A stretch of DNA of 5,030 bases from Muribaculaceae bacterium. GTDB lineage: Bacteria; Bacteroidota; Bacteroidia; Bacteroidales; Muribaculaceae. Under the pieces are notes generated by a model. That model worked only from the letters and a program-made list of their open reading frames with translations, did no database searches and was not told the origin of the DNA. Position 1 is the stretch's first letter. Every line of letters starts with the position of its first letter. Shown one piece after another: positions 5,026 to 5,030 of this stretch. The DNA lies in assembly GCA_016287065.1 (NCBI GenBank), contig JAEEVB010000183.1, positions 1-5,030 on the forward strand. The letters are read 5' to 3'. The translations under genes were made by a program, and so were the position numbers.

Positions 5026-5030
5026 CGTTC

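Larger units (their letters stand above)
4268..5030. other. Gene-poor, repeat-dense intergenic region
   Basis: I see no convincing protein gene in these 763 bases. Open frames around 4302-4549 on both strands translate repeats and low-complexity purine runs and match no family I recognise. The stretch instead holds short tandem repeats, palindromes, a possible small RNA with promoter and terminator, and a hairpin chain at the right edge, each listed separately. Whether a gene starts or ends just beyond 5030 cannot be decided. Confidence 0.7.

Noticed and set aside
4268..5030. CRISPR array
   Set aside because: The repeats are 7-11 bp, directly adjacent and of different sequences; there are no 25-40 bp repeats with spacers and no cas genes.

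Overview
The window looks like a Bacteroidota chromosome, most likely Prevotella-like Bacteroidales. The evidence is a Rho factor with a very long low-complexity insert after its N-terminal domain, a promoter matching the Bacteroidota consensus (TTTG, 19 bp, TAnnTTTG) upstream of rho, and translation starts without Shine-Dalgarno sequences. The genus is inferred from recalled protein similarity and was not checked by a search.

Layout. Positions 1-233 hold the 3' end of a plus-strand hexapeptide-repeat acyltransferase. Positions 234-345 are a convergent intergenic gap with a strong hairpin (257-282) placed to terminate transcription from both sides. Positions 346-4048 hold four tightly packed minus-strand genes, read right to left: rho (termination factor), ruvX/yqgF (RNase H-fold Holliday-junction resolvase/rRNA-processing family), def (peptide deformylase) and a guanine deaminase-like gene (guaD). 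Gaps are 12, 9 and 22 bp, so they probably form one operon driven by a promoter at about 4237-4267 with a leader of about 180 nt. The first three are information-processing genes; guaD is a purine-salvage passenger.

Positions 4268-5030 hold no convincing gene but are not featureless. They contain five short-period tandem repeats (7, 9, 10-11, 9-10 and 9 bp units), purine-rich direct repeats flanking a nested palindromic element (4391-4467), three copies of GCGRGGACAG, a plus-strand promoter-like sequence (4567-4574) followed by a hairpin and, about 245 nt later, a good intrinsic terminator (4802-4825), and at the right edge four consecutive hairpins (4931-5025). The best leads for something undescribed are the possible ncRNA at 4581-4825, the hairpin chain at the right edge, and the C-rich rho leader as a possible autoregulatory site. 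All are predictions from sequence pattern only.
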